Source: Halomonas sp. ALS9
GTDB taxonomy: Bacteria > Pseudomonadota > Gammaproteobacteria > Pseudomonadales > Halomonadaceae
DNA: 64,000 nt
Direction: 5' to 3'
Assembly: GCF_001651035.1 (NCBI RefSeq)
Contig: NZ_LXRG01000231.1
Location: 51,361-115,360 of the forward strand
Part shown: positions 60,753-64,000 of the stretch, piece by piece
Layout: each line of letters begins with the position of its first letter
Position numbering within the stretch: position 1 is the stretch's first letter
Translations under genes and position numbers: made by a program
The notes under the pieces: model-generated
The model's input: only the letters and a program-made list of their open reading frames with translations
What the model was told of the DNA's origin: nothing
Database searches by the model: none

Positions 60753-63034
60753 ACCCACCCCTCGCCACGCTCAGCCAAGCGCTGCAGTTGATCCGCTCCT
60801 GCCCGGTAGGGCGCTGGCCACTCGACTTCGCTATCACCCAAGCCTGCGGCAACGTGGAGCAGCCAGTAGGGGTCAGCCAAGTGAGGGCGGGCGATACAGA
60901 CTAAGTCAGCGCGCCCAGCCATCAGAATCGAGTTCACATGGTCGGCCTGATAAATATTGCCCACCGCCATGGTGGCAATCGAGGCCTCGTTACGGATCCG
61001 GTCAGAGAAGGGCGTTTGAAACATACGCCCATACACCGGCTTGGCCTGGGTTGAGGTTTGCCCGGCCGAGACATCCACAATATCCACCTCAGCGTCGCGC
61101 AGCCGTTTGGCGATCTCTACCGCATCGTCAGGCGTAATGCCTTCGTCACCGCACCAGTCGTTGGCGGAAATACGCACTGAAAGCGGTTTATGGGCGGGCC
61201 AAAAACTGCGTACGGCGTTGATAACTTCAAGCGGGTAGCGCAAGCAGTTGTCCAGCGAGCCGCCATATTCGTCGTCACGGTGATTGGTCAGGGGAGTAAT
61301 AAACGATGAGAGCAGATAGCCGTGGGCAGCATGAATCTCGATCATATCGAAGCCTGCCCGGTCGGCCATCTGCGCTGCGCGAACGAACTCGTCGCGCACC
61401 CGCTCCATATCATCGCGATCCATCGCCTTGGGCACTTGGTTGCGTGCAGACCAAGGTTGAGCAGAGGCTGATAGTATCGGCCAGTTGCCCTCGGCAAGCG
61501 GGGCATCCATCTCCTGCCAGCCCAGCTGGGTAGAGCCTTTAGGGCCGGAGTGGCCTAGTTGGGCGCACAACTTGGCGTTGGTTTCTGTATGCACAAAATC
61601 GCATAGCCGCTTCCACGCCACTTCGTGCTCTGGGGCATACAAACCTGGGCAGCCGGGGGTGATTCGAGCGGTGGGGCTGACGCAGGTCATTTCGGTATAC
61701 ACCAAGCCTGCGCCGCCTTTGGCCCGCTCGGCGTAGTGGCTAAAGTGCCAATCGGTAGGGCAGCCATCCACGGCTTTGTACTGCGCCATAGGGGAGACCA
61801 CCACGCGGTTAATCAGCGTCATATCGCGCAATTGGTAGGGCGCAAACATCGGTGCCCGGGCGCTGTCTGGATTACCTGCCTGGGTTTGAAACCAGCGCTC
61901 GGCGCTCTCCAGCCACTGTGGGTCGCGCACTCGCAGGTTCTCATGGCTGATGCGCTGGGAGCGGGTCAGTAGCGAGTAGTTAAACTGCACCGGGTCGAGA
62001 TCCAGGTAGCGCTCTATCTGCTCAAACCACTCGGTGGAGTTGCGCGCTGCGGACTGCAAGCGCAGCACTTCAAAACGGCGCTCCTCTTCGTAGCGGGCAA
62101 CCGCCGCTTGCATACTACTTTCACTGTGTAGGCAGTTAGCCAGCGAGATAGCGCTTTCCAGCGCAAGCTTGGAGCCCGAGCCAATCGAGAAGTGGGCAGT
62201 CGCTGCGGCATCGCCCATCAGCACGACATTCTCATAGCTCCAGCGCTCGCAGAGTACCCGTGGGAAGTTGATCCACGCCGAGCCGCGGATGTGGTTGGCG
62301 TTGGTCATCAGCGCATGGCCGTCGAGATGCTTGGCAAAGATGCGCTCGCAAACTGCGATGGATTCCTGCTGGCTCATTTCGCCAAAGCCAAACGCCTGCC
62401 AAGTGGCTTCACTGCACTCGACGATAAAGGTCGCCGTATCCTTATCAAATTGATACGCGTGGGCCCACACCCAGCCATGTTCGGTATGTTCGAAAATAAA
62501 CGTAAAGGCGTCATTAAAGGTCTGGTGCGTGCCTAGCCAAACGAACTTACACGCCCGGACATCAATATCGGGTTTGAAGTGTTCGGCATAGGTCTGACGG
62601 GTGCGGGAATTAAGGCCATCGGCAGCCAATACCAAGTCATACTCTTGCCGGTACTGTTCAATGGTGGCTTCTGTGGCATCGGTTTCAAAACGCATTTCAA
62701 CGCCCAGCTCGCGAGCACGCTCCTGGAGCAGAATCAGCAGTTGGCGGCGGCCAATACCGCAGAAGCCGTGGCCTGTAGACACCGTTTTAACGCCTTTATG
62801 AACGACTGCGATGTCATCCCAGTAGGCGAAATACTCGCGGATACGTTCCGCGCTGACCGGGTCGTTCGCTGCCAGGTTGTCGAGGGTTTCGTCTGACAGC
62901 ACCACGCCCCAGCCGAAGGTATCGTCTGGGCGGTTACGCTCAAGCACCACGATGTCGTGGGAAGGATCCTGCAGTTTCATACTGATAGCGAAATAAAGGC
63001 CGGCAGGCCCTCCACCCAGGCAGGCAATTCTCAT
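60749..63034 (-). CDS. Bifunctional 2-aminobenzoyl-CoA (or salicylyl-CoA) monooxygenase/reductase
   Basis: The protein has 761 residues from the ATG at 63034 (TGGAGAA upstream); the upstream in-frame reading to 63133 crosses the promoter. It is a two-domain fusion: an N-terminal FAD monooxygenase (CLGGGPAGLYFA, and GDAAATAHFSIGSG near residue 295) and, from about residue 395, an old-yellow-enzyme-like domain (VVSPMAQYKA, HAAHGYLLSSFITP). Such fusions hydroxylate and then reduce 2-aminobenzoyl-CoA without ring dioxygenases; a related enzyme acts on salicylyl-CoA. It is the first gene of the minus-strand cluster. Confidence 0.92.
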   Translation of the reverse strand: MRIACLGGGPAGLYFAISMKLQDPSHDIVVLERNRPDDTFGWGVVLSDETLDNLAANDPVSAERIREYFAYWDDIAVVHKGVKTVSTGHGFCGIGRRQLLILLQERARELGVEMRFETDATEATIEQYRQEYDLVLAADGLNSRTRQTYAEHFKPDIDVRACKFVWLGTHQTFNDAFTFIFEHTEHGWVWAHAYQFDKDTATFIVECSEATWQAFGFGEMSQQESIAVCERIFAKHLDGHALMTNANHIRGSAWINFPRVLCERWSYENVVLMGDAAATAHFSIGSGSKLALESAISLANCLHSESSMQAAVARYEEERRFEVLRLQSAARNSTEWFEQIERYLDLDPVQFNYSLLTRSQRISHENLRVRDPQWLESAERWFQTQAGNPDSARAPMFAPYQLRDMTLINRVVVSPMAQYKAVDGCPTDWHFSHYAERAKGGAGLVYTEMTCVSPTARITPGCPGLYAPEHEVAWKRLCDFVHTETNAKLCAQLGHSGPKGSTQLGWQEMDAPLAEGNWPILSASAQPWSARNQVPKAMDRDDMERVRDEFVRAAQMADRAGFDMIEIHAAHGYLLSSFITPLTNHRDDEYGGSLDNCLRYPLEVINAVRSFWPAHKPLSVRISANDWCGDEGITPDDAVEIAKRLRDAEVDIVDVSAGQTSTQAKPVYGRMFQTPFSDRIRNEASIATMAVGNIYQADHVNSILMAGRADLVCIARPHLADPYWLLHVAAGLGDSEVEWPAPYRAGADQLQRLAERGEGWV

Positions 63035-63095
63035 TGTTGTTCTCCACAGGAAAGCAGGCTCTTTTCTGAAGATAGGCGAGGGATTAATAAAATTC

Positions 63096-63121
63096 AAGCA
63101 TAAACTTTTTAAGCTTAAACT
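63096..63121 (-). promoter_or_regulatory. Probable MarR operator / promoter region of the aromatic-CoA cluster
   Basis: The perfect palindrome TTTAAGCTTAAA (63108-63119) is embedded in two direct repeats, AAGCATAAACT (63096-63106) and AAGCTTAAACT (63111-63121), in an AT-rich stretch 62-87 nt before the first gene. On the minus strand a TTGGAA (63133-63128) lies just upstream as a possible -35 box. Confidence 0.5.
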
Positions 63122-63380
63122 ATTTTTTTCCAATGCCTTTTATTAGCGTACCGGCGAGCATTTAACGACCTGTATGCTGCCGCGCTCGCAATGGTGGCCG
63201 GAAGATGAGAGCATAAAAAGAAGTAGAAATATGGCAGCATCAACCGCTTGAGAACGCTGGTCATCAGTCATAGATGAAAGCGTTATGGGCAGTGAACTTT
63301 TAGTACCATGGAAACCGTACTTGCTGGGATTGACAGAGGTAGTGAGAGGCGCGACTCTAAGCCTATTCTCTGTTCTGAGC

Positions 63381-63417
63381 GGTTAATAGACGTTATTAAT
63401 AGTCGTTATTAATAGCA
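63381..63417. repeat. Three short tandem repeats upstream of the rsd-like gene
   Basis: GGTTAATAGAC (63381), GTTATTAATAGTC (63392) and GTTATTAATAGCA (63405) end 30 nt before the start codon. Confidence 0.8.
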
Positions 63418-63446
63418 GTTAAAGGTGAGTTTAAGGAGAAAGCCCC

Positions 63447-63935
63447 ATGCTCGAAGATTGCAAAAATGCCCTGGAGCGCTGGGGAGGCGTGCATACCCTG
63501 ATCGACCGCTGGCTGGATCAGCGTCGTCAGCTATTGATTAGCTTTATTGAGCTGAAGGAAGCCTGTGATGCTGAACTGGAGGCAGTCAGCAAAGCGCCTA
63601 TTGATACCTTCAGTGAGCTGTTGATGGATTATATCAGCGCTGGCCACTTTGAGATTTATCCCCAACTGTCCGAAGAGGCGCAGGCCTTTGGTGATGAAAG
63701 CGCGCTTGTTATTGCAGAAAAGTTGCTTGAGCGTTTAGAAATGTCCACCGAGATGGTGTTGGAGTTTGATACCGACTTTGGCTCGACCCTTAGCTGCGAG
63801 CAAAATATCGCCCGCCTGCCCGCCTGGATCGACCGCCTAGCCCGCGGCCTCACCGAACGTTTCGCGCTGGAAGACCAGTTAATCGCACGCTTACATGCTG
63901 CTCATAGCCCGCAGCACACCAAAGCCCCCGCTTAA
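63447..63935 (+). CDS. rsd: Rsd/AlgQ-family anti-sigma70 factor
   Basis: The protein has 162 residues; TAAGGAG precedes the ATG. The all-helical sequence with ERWGGVHTLIDRWLDQRRQLLISFIELKEACD (about residues 11-42) and SAGHFEIYPQL matches Rsd/AlgQ, which bind sigma70 domain 4 and rebalance RNA polymerase in stationary phase. In pseudomonads AlgQ also affects alginate and siderophore genes. It is followed by a GC-rich hairpin. Confidence 0.88.
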   Translation: MLEDCKNALERWGGVHTLIDRWLDQRRQLLISFIELKEACDAELEAVSKAPIDTFSELLMDYISAGHFEIYPQLSEEAQAFGDESALVIAEKLLERLEMSTEMVLEFDTDFGSTLSCEQNIARLPAWIDRLARGLTERFALEDQLIARLHAAHSPQHTKAPA

Positions 63936-63950
63936 GACCTTATGAAACAG

Positions 63951-63967
63951 GCGCCGCCACGCGGCGC
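63951..63967 (+). terminator. Hairpin after the rsd-like gene
   Basis: GCGCCGC (63951-63957) and GCGGCGC (63961-63967) flank a 3-nt loop, with only TT after. It is a weak terminator candidate 15 nt after the stop. Confidence 0.5.
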
Positions 63968-63981
63968 TTGCTAGCCTCTTC

Positions 63982-64000
63982 TCACCACTCACCACTCACC
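63982..64000. repeat. Start of a second heptanucleotide array (TCACCAC) at the window edge
   Basis: Two exact copies of TCACCAC and a partial copy, TCACC, reach the last base, so the array is cut by the window. The reverse complement unit, GTGGTGA, differs by one base from the GTGGTAA phase of the array at 24584-24699. Confidence 0.75.

Larger units (their letters stand above)
63035..63446. other. Divergent spacer between the aromatic-CoA cluster and the rsd-like gene
   Basis: No ORF of note was found. The left end carries the operator-like palindrome. An inverted repeat, ATGCTGCC (63174-63181) with GGCAGCAT (63233-63240), lies in the middle. The right end has the 13-nt repeats at 63381-63417 before the rsd ribosome site. 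Confidence 0.5.

Overview
The window looks like chromosome from a motile, halotolerant gammaproteobacterium of the Halomonas/Vreelandella group. This is judged from family resemblance, the nrdR-ribD-ribBA-ribH-nusB-thiL-pgpA order, the glucosylglycerate (compatible solute) genes and the moderately GC-rich base composition; no database search was possible. There is no transposase, integrase, rRNA or tRNA gene and no CRISPR array. Most of the window is ordinary housekeeping and accessory chromosome. The unusual content lies mainly between genes.

Layout. 1-5.2 kb: the 5' end of a giant DUF4347/cadherin/Ig-like surface protein (minus), a doubtful small ORF, a phage-tail-collar protein, a DUF6916 protein and a GNAT acetyltransferase. 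5.3-7.7 kb: two lipoproteins (one of the FlgO family) divergent from a MotB/OmpA-like protein that has no MotA partner. 7.8-7.97 kb: a candidate small RNA on the minus strand with a near-consensus promoter and a strong terminator. 8.3-19 kb: a glucosylglycerate phosphatase and synthase, two tandem Cache chemoreceptors with sigma28-type promoters, a sulfur module (metallo-beta-lactamase dioxygenase plus YeeE/YedE halves), a DsbG-like protein and glucosylglycerate phosphorylase. 19-24.6 kb: the riboflavin/thiamin/phospholipid operon, without ribE. 24.7-33.3 kb: a DUF945 protein, Lon and two Aer-like PAS chemoreceptors in tandem. 33.5-50 kb: ilvD, a Gfo/Idh oxidoreductase, nudE, yrfG-hslR-hslO, pckA, msrB, an FMN hydroxy-acid dehydrogenase, a LysR regulator, a DUF1127 protein, tex, gshA-dsbB and an alpha/beta hydrolase. 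50.2-63 kb: a long minus-strand cluster for CoA-dependent catabolism of an ortho-substituted benzoate, most likely anthranilate: monooxygenase/reductase, SDR, MarR regulator, enoyl-CoA hydratase, acyl-CoA dehydrogenase, aryl-CoA ligase, a complete LIV-type ABC importer, thioesterase and RidA. 63.4 kb: rsd-like anti-sigma factor.

How the genes work together. GpgS plus the HAD phosphatase would make glucosylglycerate and the GH13 phosphorylase would recover it. The blh-yeeE-yedE module would take up and oxidise reduced sulfur. Four chemoreceptors in two tandem pairs point to recent receptor duplication. The catabolic cluster couples import, CoA activation, dearomatisation and beta-oxidation-like steps under a MarR repressor whose probable palindromic operator lies in front of the first gene.

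Most unusual features. (1) The candidate sRNA at 7835-7931. (2) A recurring habit of short tandem repeats (7, 11, 13 or 14 nt) in gene spacers, several starting at or over the stop codon of the upstream gene; there are at least ten examples. (3) Two large imperfect palindromic elements of about 145-150 bp, at 43040-43182 and 50071-50220. (4) A MotB-like protein and a FlgO-like lipoprotein with no motor partner nearby.
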